The notes under the pieces were generated by a model. The model did no database searches and was not told the origin of the DNA. It saw only the letters and a program-made list of their open reading frames with translations. Shown here piece by piece: positions 41,722-48,693 of a stretch of DNA of 64,000 nt. The translations under genes were made by a program, and so were the position numbers. Source of the DNA: Brevundimonas sp. (GTDB taxonomy: Bacteria > Pseudomonadota > Alphaproteobacteria > Caulobacterales > Caulobacteraceae); assembly GCF_016742135.1 (NCBI RefSeq), contig NZ_JACVCG010000002.1:583437-647436 (forward strand). Direction: 5' to 3'. Numbering within the stretch: the stretch's first letter is position 1; each line of letters begins with the position of its first letter.

Positions 41722-42561
41722 ATGCGTAGCCTCGCCGTCCTTCTGTCAGGCCTGATGCTGGCTGGCCTCCCGGTTGTCCCCGCCCTCGCGCAGGAGTCTG
41801 CCCCGCGCACCCGACCCAACTTCGCCGTGGATGCAGACGGCCAGAGGCTGGTGGCCGAGGCGGGGCTGGCCTGCAACATCCGCGACGTGGATTTGCGCGG
41901 CTATGACGTCCGGGGCGACGGGCTGTATGAGATCGCCTGTCGGGAGGGGGCGGGATATCTGATCCTCGACGCCCGCCCGGCCGTGGTGCATCCCTGCCTG
42001 ATGCTGCAGGGCATCCGGCTGGACCGGCGGCCAAACCGGATGCGGCAGGCCAATCCGCCCCAGTGCCAGCTGGCCGGCAATACCGATCCGGTGCCGGAGC
42101 TGACGGCCCGGGCCCGCCACGCCGGGATCGACTGCGACATCAATGCCGTGGCGGTGCTGGGGCTGGACGCCGACCGCCATCCTCTCATCGAGGTCGGCTG
42201 CCGGGATCGCGACGGAGCGTGGCTTGAGGGCGCGGACAGCCGGACGGTGACCTCCTGCCTGATTGTCGAGGCCCAGGGCGGTGAGTGCGGCTTTACCGAT
42301 GCCGCCGAGAGAGCCCGCGAAGTCCGTCTGTGGCTGGCCGGGACCGAGGCTGAGGGCTGCGACGTCACCGAGGCGGTGTTCCGGGGCCGGACTGCGGACG
42401 CCGAGGTCTATGAAGTCCGGTGCGGGGCCGACGACGGCCTGACGTTTGAGCGGACCGGCGACGGTGAGATCATCGACGTCCGGACCTGCGAGGCGAGCGC
42501 GGCGGTCGGACGTCCGTGTGCCCTTACTCCTCGGACTCCAGCCGCCCCCGATAGGCGCTGA
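41722..42561 (+). CDS. Exported protein with three Cys-containing repeats
   Basis: 279 residues with signal peptide MRSLAVLLSGLMLAGLPVVPALA. The mature part holds three imperfect modules of about 70-80 residues (starting near residues 48, 134 and 212), each with an early Cys (LACNI, IDCDI, EGCDV), a central (Y/L)E(I/V)xC (YEIACR, IEVGCR, YEVRCG) and a later Cys (HPCLM, TSCLI, RTCEA). This looks like an internally triplicated disulfide-bonded domain. I do not recognise a named family. It follows cicA by 4 bp, so the two probably share a transcript; its 3' end overlaps the convergent gene by 38 bp. Confidence 0.78.
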   Translation: MRSLAVLLSGLMLAGLPVVPALAQESAPRTRPNFAVDADGQRLVAEAGLACNIRDVDLRGYDVRGDGLYEIACREGAGYLILDARPAVVHPCLMLQGIRLDRRPNRMRQANPPQCQLAGNTDPVPELTARARHAGIDCDINAVAVLGLDADRHPLIEVGCRDRDGAWLEGADSRTVTSCLIVEAQGGECGFTDAAERAREVRLWLAGTEAEGCDVTEAVFRGRTADAEVYEVRCGADDGLTFERTGDGEIIDVRTCEASAAVGRPCALTPRTPAAPDRR

Positions 42562-43468
42562 CGATCGCCTGGGTGATGGACTGCACCTGGGCCATGGTGC
42601 TGATCCGACCCGGGCGCGTCGCGTAGATTCCCTCCATATAGGCGCGGTCCCAGCCGGACAGGCCAGCGATGCTGTCGGGCTGCTCGAACAGGTTGAGGAT
42701 GGTTTCATAGCGACCCGTCTCGGCATCCGGATTGACCTGGACGAGCGCCACCATGGCCACATAGTCGCCGAGTTGCTCCAGCGAGACACCGCCCAGCCGG
42801 TCGACGTCGATAATGACGAAGGAGCGCTTCATCGTATCCTCGATAGAGGACTGGATGCGGGAGGCGACGGTCACGCTGACCTGGGGCGCGTAGCCGAGGA
42901 CGTCGAAGGCCCGATCATAGCTGCCAACATGATCACCCGGCAGGCGAACCGCGCGCGTGCCGGTCTCGGAGTCCGTCGGCATGCTGACGTGCCACCAGCG
43001 CACGGGGCGATCCGAGGACATGAAGTCCTCGAGCGCATTCCGGCCCCGGTCCATGCCGCCGCCGCCGACCACGAACAGTCGCGGGCGCATGCCGACGAAC
43101 TGGCGGGTAAAGCCGGCCCCGTCAGTGGTGCCGATGATCAGGATGCTGGGCTCGCAGCCAGGCTGACCGGCAGAGAGACCCAGATCCCTCGCCACATCGG
43201 AGACCCGGTCAATGAGGTACTGCGCGACCTCGGGATCGAAGTTCGCCGCGCCAACACAGACCCCCTGCCGCCAGCGAGCCGGTCCGCGCCCCCGGGCGGG
43301 CGCCGCGACCTCGCGGACGTACTCGGCCGTCCGCTCCTCGAGCCGGGTGCCCTCGACGACGATCTCCTCAAGGCGATAGACCGTCGGGTCCTGGGCGGGC
43401 GGTGACGCAGCCGGTGGGTCCTGGAACGCTGACACCGCAAGGGCCGCCGCCATGAGGGAACCGATCAT
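42524..43468 (-). CDS. Uncharacterised exported protein, paralogue 1 of 3
   Basis: 314 residues with a short signal-like N-terminus (MIGSLMAAALAVSAFQ) and a Pro-rich linker. It shares with the proteins at 44261-45193 and 59710-60615 the motifs RLEEIVVEG, RGPARWRQGVCVGAAN, QPGCEPSILI, VRWWHVSMP, FVIIDVDRLGG and GDYVAMVALVQVNP, ending with LSGWDRAYMEGIY. Two conserved Cys (VC and GC) may form a disulfide. The family occurs in other Caulobacterales and Sphingomonadales, but I know no function and see no catalytic signature. GGAGG precedes ATG 43468. It is 56 bp downstream of clpP. Confidence 0.8.
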   Translation of the reverse strand: MIGSLMAAALAVSAFQDPPAASPPAQDPTVYRLEEIVVEGTRLEERTAEYVREVAAPARGRGPARWRQGVCVGAANFDPEVAQYLIDRVSDVARDLGLSAGQPGCEPSILIIGTTDGAGFTRQFVGMRPRLFVVGGGGMDRGRNALEDFMSSDRPVRWWHVSMPTDSETGTRAVRLPGDHVGSYDRAFDVLGYAPQVSVTVASRIQSSIEDTMKRSFVIIDVDRLGGVSLEQLGDYVAMVALVQVNPDAETGRYETILNLFEQPDSIAGLSGWDRAYMEGIYATRPGRISTMAQVQSITQAIVSAYRGRLESEE

Positions 43469-43524
43469 ACCGACCTCCGTGCCGGTGGCCGTTCAAGGCT
43501 CACCGAATTTTGTGACGCGAGATC

Positions 43525-44166
43525 CTAGACGGTTTTGATGCCGTCGTCGTCAGCCTGCTGCCGCTTGTCGTAAACGTGATCGACAATGCCCCAGGCCTTG
43601 GCTTCGTCGGCGCTCATGAAGTGGTCCCGGTCGAGGGTCTTTTCGACTTCCTCATAGGTGCGGCCCGTGTGGTGGACATAGATTTCGTTCAGGCGGCGCT
43701 TGGTCTTGATGATATCCTCGGCGTGACGCTCGATGTCCGAGGCCGTACCGCGGAATCCGCCCGAGGGCTGATGCACCATGATGCGGGCGTTGGGCAGGGC
43801 GATCCGGTGCCCGGCCTCGCCCGCCGTCAGGATCAGCGAGCCGGCCGAGGCGGCCATGCCCATGACCACGGTCGAGACCGGCGACTTGATGTATTGCATG
43901 GTGTCATAGATCGCGAGCGCGGAGGTCACCTGACCGCCGGGGCTGTTGATATACATGCTGATTTCCTTCTTCGGATTCTCCGACTCCAGGAACAGCAGCT
44001 GGGCGCAGATCAGGCTGGCCATGCCGTCTTCGAAGGGGCCCGTCAGGAAGATGATCCGCTCGCGAAGCAGGCGCGAGAAGATGTCGAACGCGCGCTCGCC
44101 CCGGCTGGACTGCTCGACCACCATGGGCACGAGGTTCATGTTCATCAGTTCGATCGGATCGCGCAT
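43525..44166 (-). CDS. clpP: ATP-dependent Clp protease proteolytic subunit ClpP
   Basis: 213-residue serine protease that forms the ClpXP/ClpAP barrel. The catalytic Ser is in [14 protein letters not shown], the His in [11 protein letters not shown] and the Asp in the DRDHFM region. The N-terminus [19 protein letters not shown] aligns with Caulobacter ClpP, which supports ATG 44166 with AAGAAGG upstream over the longer frame. The order tig then clpP is conserved, but paralogue 2 of the exported family lies between them. Confidence 0.97.
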   Translation of the reverse strand: MRDPIELMNMNLVPMVVEQSSRGERAFDIFSRLLRERIIFLTGPFEDGMASLICAQLLFLESENPKKEISMYINSPGGQVTSALAIYDTMQYIKSPVSTVVMGMAASAGSLILTAGEAGHRIALPNARIMVHQPSGGFRGTASDIERHAEDIIKTKRRLNEIYVHHTGRTYEEVEKTLDRDHFMSADEAKAWGIVDHVYDKRQQADDDGIKTV

Positions 44167-44260
44167 GAAGGCCTTCTTGACTGCATGGGGGGCGCGACTC
44201 GGCGGTCGCACCCGTGTGAGACCGGAATATCGCGACCCGAAGGACCCGGCGCAAGGCGGG

Positions 44261-45193
44261 TCAGTTTTCGGGCACCGCCTCCTGCTCGGCCCGCAGGCCC
44301 CGGGCGAGATCGGACGCGATGCTGGAGGCCAGAACCGCAGGGTTACGGCGCATCGCCCGGTCGTCCCGGTACAGGGCCTCAAGGAAGGCCAGGTCCCAGT
44401 CGGTCATACTGTCCGTCGCGGCCGGATTATCCAGCACATTCAGAATAGTGGGAAAGTCCGAAGTGTCTCCGCGCGGGTCGATCTGGGCCAGGGCCACCAT
44501 CGACAGATAGTCCGCGAGTTGCGGCGCGGTCAGGTGGGCCACGCCGTCCACGTCAACGATGACGATCACCTTGTTCAGATCGTCGCGAACAATGGTCGTC
44601 AGCAGGGAGCCGAAGGTGCTGATCGAGGGAGCGGAAGGATTGCCTTCGTTGTCGGTCTCGCCCGGAATGCGCACGGCGATCCGACCGGTCTCGGAGTTGA
44701 TCGGCAGGGCCATGTGCCACCAGCGCACCGCGGCATCGCCTTCCTGAAAACGACCCAGCGCCGCGCGGCCCAGATCCATGCCCGAACCGCCGACGCGGAA
44801 GGCTGCGGGCTCGGCCCTGACCATGGCGCGCGCCATCTCGGCCCCGTCGTCGGCAAAGGTGATGACGACATTGGGCGAACAACCCGGTGCGCCGACTTTC
44901 AGACCCAGATCCTCGGCCCGGGTTGAGATGACATCGGCCAGATACTGGGCGGCCTCGCCGCGCAGATTGACCACGCCGACGCAGACAGTGTCGCGCCATC
45001 GCGCCAGACCCCGCCCCCGTGCCGGCACCGCCAGGCTGTAGACGAAGTCGCGCGCCGCCTCATTCAGCGGTCGCCCCAGCACGACAATGTCGTCGACGCG
45101 GGTCTCGGCAGGATCCTGAACAGAGGCCCCCGGCACCGGGTCCTGGGGCGCGGTCGTGATCAGCAGGGCAGCGAGGGCGGTGGCGGCCAGCAT
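44261..45193 (-). CDS. Uncharacterised exported protein, paralogue 2 of 3
   Basis: 310 residues with a hydrophobic N-terminus ([16 protein letters not shown]). Conserved motifs shared with the other two copies: [76 protein letters not shown] and [17 protein letters not shown] is 6 nt before ATG 45193. It lies between tig and clpP, ending 94 bp before the clpP start. No function known. Confidence 0.8.
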   Translation of the reverse strand: MLAATALAALLITTAPQDPVPGASVQDPAETRVDDIVVLGRPLNEAARDFVYSLAVPARGRGLARWRDTVCVGVVNLRGEAAQYLADVISTRAEDLGLKVGAPGCSPNVVITFADDGAEMARAMVRAEPAAFRVGGSGMDLGRAALGRFQEGDAAVRWWHMALPINSETGRIAVRIPGETDNEGNPSAPSISTFGSLLTTIVRDDLNKVIVIVDVDGVAHLTAPQLADYLSMVALAQIDPRGDTSDFPTILNVLDNPAATDSMTDWDLAFLEALYRDDRAMRRNPAVLASSIASDLARGLRAEQEAVPEN

Positions 45194-45803
45194 GGAAAGC
45201 TCCGAAGAGGTGAGATGAGGGACGCAGTCCCTCTCAAACGCACCACCGCCATAAAGCCGTCGCGACCGAGAGGCGCGTTACTTCGTTGTAATGTCGAGCA
45301 TGTCAAAGCCCCTCTCGCCCGTGGGGCAGAGGTGATGGAGAGGCGGGCGGCGCGCGGGCCGGGGGCCCGGAACCGTTGCTCCCGTGCTTTCGCCGTCAGG
45401 GAGCGTGTGTGAGTTTCGGCCCCATAGCCTGGCGCCGCCCCGGTCGGTTCACGCGAGCGCCTGGGGGGACTGTCTCTTCAGCCGGGAGTCGGGGCGCCCA
45501 AAAGCTTGCGGTCCCGACCTCGCCTGTCCCGGTTCGACAGCAGGTCCCAGTCTCTCGGCCCGCGACGGGCGAGGCGTCCAGAAACACCCCGGGCCCCGGC
45601 GTTTACACCGGGCAGTCCCGCTCGACCGGCCCCCGCCGCCGCATCAGTGCCTGGGTCCCGAGGCGCCTCTCCTGCGACGGAGACAGGGCAGAGGGTTGCA
45701 CACCCCGCGACCCGGTCGGGAAGAACGGTGCGAGAAACGGTGGGGGCGTTGAAGGGGCTGGGGAATTCGGCGGCGGGTATCATAGTTGCTGCCCTCGGCC
45801 TCG
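45194..45803. other. GC-rich stretch without a supported gene; several strong hairpins
   Basis: About 610 bp with no convincing gene. ORFs in several frames on both strands are Arg/Pro/Gly-rich, differ in every frame and run into the repeats at 45805, so I treat them as shadows. It contains a perfect 7-bp hairpin at 45217-45233 (GAGGGAC-GCA-GTCCCTC) and stems at 45378-45404, 45516-45546, 45582-45604 and 45693-45713. I looked for RNase P, tmRNA and SRP RNA core motifs and found none. It may hold an unrecognised structured RNA or a tig leader/trailer region. Confidence 0.4.
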
Positions 45804-45804
45804 C

Positions 45805-45894
45805 GTCATCCTCGGGCTTGACCCGAGGATCGGTGTCGCCCGCTACGGCTGACGGCGTGCCCGGACCGACCCTCGGATCAAGTCCGAGGGTGAC
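45805..45894. repeat. Paired palindromic repeat (REP/BIME-like)
   Basis: Two related palindromes in opposite orientation: 45808-45830 (ATCCTCGGG-CTTGA-CCCGAGGAT type) and 45869-45891 (ACCCTCGGA-TCAAG-TCCGAGGGT). The wording GTCATCCTCGGGCTTGACCCGAGGAT is a dispersed palindrome common in alphaproteobacterial genomes. Between them are ~38 bp of unique sequence. Confidence 0.8.
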
Positions 45895-45910
45895 GAAGAA
45901 AACAGGAAGA

Positions 45911-46016
45911 GGTTCATCACAAAGGACACAAAGGAAGCACGAAGGGCACAAAGGGGGGTGTCCGGGCTCGACCTCGTTGTGTCCTTTGCGGGCTCTTTGC
46001 GGGCTTGTGATGAACC
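45911..46016. repeat. 106-bp element with 12-bp terminal inverted repeats
   Basis: It starts GGTTCATCACAA (45911-45922) and ends with the exact inverse TTGTGATGAACC (46005-46016). Inside are tandem CACAAAGG/CACGAAGG-type units on the left and matching TGTCCTTTGCGGG units on the right, so the whole can fold as one imperfect hairpin. It resembles dispersed REP-type repeats with CACAAAGGACACAAAGG units found in many proteobacteria. Confidence 0.75.
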
Positions 46017-46072
46017 TGCCTGGCAGCTACGCGCCGCCCCTCGGGTGGCGGAGGGGCGTCCTGCTGGACAGC

Positions 46073-46106
46073 AAAACGCCCGGCGCGAGGGCTGCGACCG
46101 GGCGTT
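46073..46106 (-). terminator. Rho-independent terminator of tig
   Basis: A 9-bp perfect stem AACGCCCGG (46075-46083) with CCGGGCGTT (46098-46106), followed on the minus strand by a T run (46076-46073). It lies 26 bp past the tig stop, so tig is probably transcribed separately from the genes further left. Confidence 0.85.
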
Positions 46107-46131
46107 GAAGCGGTAATGGATGACGGGAGGA

Positions 46132-47475
46132 TCAGACCTCGTCGTCTTCCTTCATCAGCTCGTCCTTGCTTATCGGCTTGTCGGTCATTTCGGCCTGGCT
46201 GAAGATCAGTTCGCAGACCTTTTCCTCATAGATGGGGGCGCGCATCTGGGCGGCGGCCTCGGGGTTCTGGCGGTAGAAGTCCAGCACCTGACGCTCCTGG
46301 CCCGGATAGTTGCGGGCTTCGGCCATGAGGGCATTGTTCAGCTCCTGATCGGTGACGCCGACATTGTTGGCGCGGCCGATCTCGGCCAGCACCAGACCCA
46401 GGCGCACGCGGCGCTCTGCGATCTTGCGGTACTCTTCCTTGAGCGCCTTGTCGGACTTCTTGGCGTCCTCTTCCGGCAGACGACCCGCTTCCTTGTCGGC
46501 CTCGACCTGGCGCCAGATGCCGTCGAACTCGGCCTCGACCATCTTCGGCGGCAGGTCAAAGCTGTGACCGGCATCCAGCTGGTCCAGCAGGGCGCGCTTC
46601 AGCTTGAATCGGGCGGCATTGGCATACTGCTGGTTCAGGTTGTCCTTGAGGATGCCCTTGAGCTTTTCCAGGTCTTCCAGACCCAGCCGCTTGGCGAAGT
46701 CGTCGTCGATCCTGGTTTCGGCCTCGGCCTTGATGGCCTTGACGGTCACGTCGAAGGTCGCGGCCTTTCCGGCCAGATGGGCGGCCTGATAGTCCTCGGG
46801 GAAGGTGACCTCGACGACCTTTTCCTCGCCGACCTTGGCGCCCTTCAGCTGCTCCTCGAAGCCGGGGATGAAGCGGTTCGAGCCGATCACCAGATCGGCG
46901 TCGGTGGCCGAGCCGCCCTCGAAGGCCTCGCCGTCGATCTTGCCGACGAAGTCGATGGTCAGCTGGTCGCCGTCGGCGGCCTTGACCGTCTTGCCGGTCT
47001 TGTCCTCATAGGACTTGGATTGCGAGGCCAGTTCCTTGAGGGTTTCCTCGATGTCGGCATCGGTCGCCTCATAGACTGGGCGCTCCAGCTTGAGCGTCCT
47101 GGGGTCGACCGGAGTGAAGTCGGGCATAACCTCGAGCGACATTTCATAGGCGAGGTCGGCCTGGCCGGCGACGACCTTGTCCATGTCGCTGGTCAGCTTC
47201 ATCTCGGCGGGAGCGGCCGGGCGCAGCTTGGCGTCTTCCAGGGCCTTCTGGCTGGATTCGTTCAGGGTGGCGTTGACGATCTCGCCCATGAAGTCCCGGC
47301 CATAGGCCTTGCGCACATGCGAGGCCGGCACCTTGCCCGGGCGGAAGCCCTTGAGCTTCATCTGGGGGGCCACTTCCTTGATGCGGGCATCCAGCTTTTC
47401 GTTCAGCTCAGTGGCGGGAACGATAACCTCGATCACGCGGCTGAGGCCGGCGGCGGACTTTTCAACGACTTGCAT
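46132..47475 (-). CDS. tig: Trigger factor
   Basis: 447-residue ribosome-associated chaperone and peptidyl-prolyl isomerase. The N-terminal ribosome-binding signature GFRPGKVPASHVRKAYG (about residue 45) is intact. The FKBP-type PPIase domain (about 150-245) includes DGDQLTIDFVGKIDGEAFEGG, and a helical C-terminal chaperone domain ends in an acidic tail (MKEDDEV). The start is ATG 47475 (MQVVEKSAAGLSRVIEV). A 65-residue upstream frame is rejected. Confidence 0.97.
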   Translation of the reverse strand: MQVVEKSAAGLSRVIEVIVPATELNEKLDARIKEVAPQMKLKGFRPGKVPASHVRKAYGRDFMGEIVNATLNESSQKALEDAKLRPAAPAEMKLTSDMDKVVAGQADLAYEMSLEVMPDFTPVDPRTLKLERPVYEATDADIEETLKELASQSKSYEDKTGKTVKAADGDQLTIDFVGKIDGEAFEGGSATDADLVIGSNRFIPGFEEQLKGAKVGEEKVVEVTFPEDYQAAHLAGKAATFDVTVKAIKAEAETRIDDDFAKRLGLEDLEKLKGILKDNLNQQYANAARFKLKRALLDQLDAGHSFDLPPKMVEAEFDGIWRQVEADKEAGRLPEEDAKKSDKALKEEYRKIAERRVRLGLVLAEIGRANNVGVTDQELNNALMAEARNYPGQERQVLDFYRQNPEAAAQMRAPIYEEKVCELIFSQAEMTDKPISKDELMKEDDEV

Positions 47476-47575
47476 GGACGATCTGACGCTCTGGGGCGCG
47501 ACCGTTCGGGATCGCGCGCGTGGGGGAATAAACGAACAGGGCCGCCCCCTTCGGAGCGGCACCTCGAAGCCCGCC

Positions 47576-47604
47576 CTTATGTCGAGAACGCCGCCAAAGG
47601 TCAA
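47576..47604 (-). promoter_or_regulatory. Candidate tig promoter
   Basis: Minus strand -35 TTGACC (47599-47604), 17-bp spacer, -10 CATAAG (47576-47581), about 100 bp before tig. A good housekeeping-type match; it lies between tig and the divergent hydrolase gene. Confidence 0.5.
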
Positions 47605-47660
47605 CGCGCGGCATGCCTTCTGCGGTTCACAGGCGCGGCCCACCACCCTATGTCTGGGGG

Positions 47661-48374
47661 ATGAGCGCATCCCCCTCCCCCCTCGGCCTGTTCATCTGTC
47701 CGGTCACGCCCCTGCAGCAGAACTGCACCGTCGTCTGGTGCACGGCGACGAAGAAGACGGCCGTCATCGATCCCGGCGCATCCGGCCCGATCATTCTGGC
47801 CGAGATCCAGCGGCGGGGGCTGGACATGGACCAGATCTGGATCACCCACGGCCATCTGGATCACGCCGGCGGGGCGGCCGAGCTGCAGGATCTGTCGGGT
47901 GCCCCCATCATCGGCCCGCATCCGGACGACCAGTTCTGGATCGACGGCATTCCGCAGCAGGGACGGACGTACGGCCTGCCCGAGGCGCGCAGCTTCACGC
48001 CCGACCGTTGGCTGGACGAGGGGGACGAACTGCGGCTGGGCGAGACCCGCTGGCAGGTGTTCCGCACCCCCGGCCATACGCCCGGCCATGTCATCTTCTA
48101 TTGCGAGGCGGCGCGCTTTGCCCAGGTCGGAGACGTGCTGTTCAAGGGCTCCGTCGGACGGACAGACTTTCCGCAGAGCGACCCCCAGGCCCTGATCACC
48201 AGCATCGTGACCAGGCTGTGGCCGCTGGGAGATGATGTGACCTTCGTGCCCGGACACGGCCCGCATTCGACCTTCGGAGCCGAGCGACGCGACAATCCCT
48301 TCGTGTCTGATCGGGCCCTGTCCGGACAGGGGGCACGGTTGTCCCCTGAGTCGGAACGTCGCGGCCCGCCGTAA
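47661..48374 (+). CDS. Metallo-beta-lactamase fold hydrolase, glyoxalase II-like (YcbL type)
   Basis: 237 residues. The metal-binding motif THGHLDHAGG (THxHxDH), a second His in TPGHTPGHVIFY and VGDVLFKGSVGRTDFP with the bridging Asp match YcbL-type type II glyoxalases, which hydrolyse S-lactoylglutathione or related thioesters. FVPGHGPHSTFGAERRDNPF supplies the last His. I chose ATG 47661 (MSASPSPLGLF) by family length; an ATG at 47613 is in frame but adds an atypical tail. Exact substrate uncertain. Confidence 0.88.
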   Translation: MSASPSPLGLFICPVTPLQQNCTVVWCTATKKTAVIDPGASGPIILAEIQRRGLDMDQIWITHGHLDHAGGAAELQDLSGAPIIGPHPDDQFWIDGIPQQGRTYGLPEARSFTPDRWLDEGDELRLGETRWQVFRTPGHTPGHVIFYCEAARFAQVGDVLFKGSVGRTDFPQSDPQALITSIVTRLWPLGDDVTFVPGHGPHSTFGAERRDNPFVSDRALSGQGARLSPESERRGPP

Positions 48375-48376
48375 GC

Positions 48377-48401
48377 GGAACCGGACGGGGGCGACGGGGT
48401 T
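48377..48401 (+). promoter_or_regulatory. Candidate EcfG (general stress) promoter of the KGG gene
   Basis: GGAAC (48377-48381), 16-bp spacer, GGTT (48398-48401), against the consensus GGAAC-N16/17-CGTT. It lies 40 bp before the KGG stress protein start. KGG/con-10 proteins are recurrent members of the alphaproteobacterial general stress regulon, which supports the call. Confidence 0.5.
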
Positions 48402-48441
48402 CTTTCTGCACAGTTCTCGATTAGTCAGAAAGGTCAACACC

Positions 48442-48678
48442 ATGGCCGAGGCCAAGCCCCCCGCTCGCCCGTCCGGAGTCTCGAAACGAGGCTTTGCCTC
48501 CATGGACCCGGAGCGCCAGCGCGCCATTGCCCGCAAGGGCGGTGCCAGTGTTCCCAGCGAGAAGCGCAGCTTTTCCCAGGACCGGGCGCTCGCGGCCCAG
48601 GCCGGGCGCAAGGGCGGTGAGGCCTCGCACGGCAGCCGCCAGGCCGAGACCACGACGGGCGCTGCCGGCCCCAAATAG
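48442..48678 (+). CDS. KGG repeat stress-induced protein (con-10/YciG-like)
   Basis: 78-residue hydrophilic protein with the family pattern RGFASMDPERQRAIARKGG and a second AAQAGRKGGEASHG, a Lys/Arg/Gly-rich low-complexity product typical of general-stress and desiccation-related proteins. There is no signal or membrane segment. AAAGG precedes the ATG by 8 nt. An EcfG-like promoter lies just upstream. Molecular function is unknown for the family. Confidence 0.88.
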   Translation: MAEAKPPARPSGVSKRGFASMDPERQRAIARKGGASVPSEKRSFSQDRALAAQAGRKGGEASHGSRQAETTTGAAGPK

Positions 48679-48693
48679 GCGCAACGTCGGCCC

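Noticed and set aside
45340..45780. RNase P RNA or tmRNA in the GC-rich gap
   Set aside because: No GAGGAAAGTCC-type core for RNase P, and no tag-coding or TTCGAATC acceptor pattern for tmRNA. A GGTTCGACAG at 45531 is isolated and lacks the GGGG acceptor upstream.
45506..46108. 200-residue plus-strand ORF through the tig downstream region
   Set aside because: It reads through two palindromic repeat elements and the tig terminator; Arg/Pro/Ser-rich with no motif. The opposite-strand LGLDPRV-type translation is a known artefact of the repeat.
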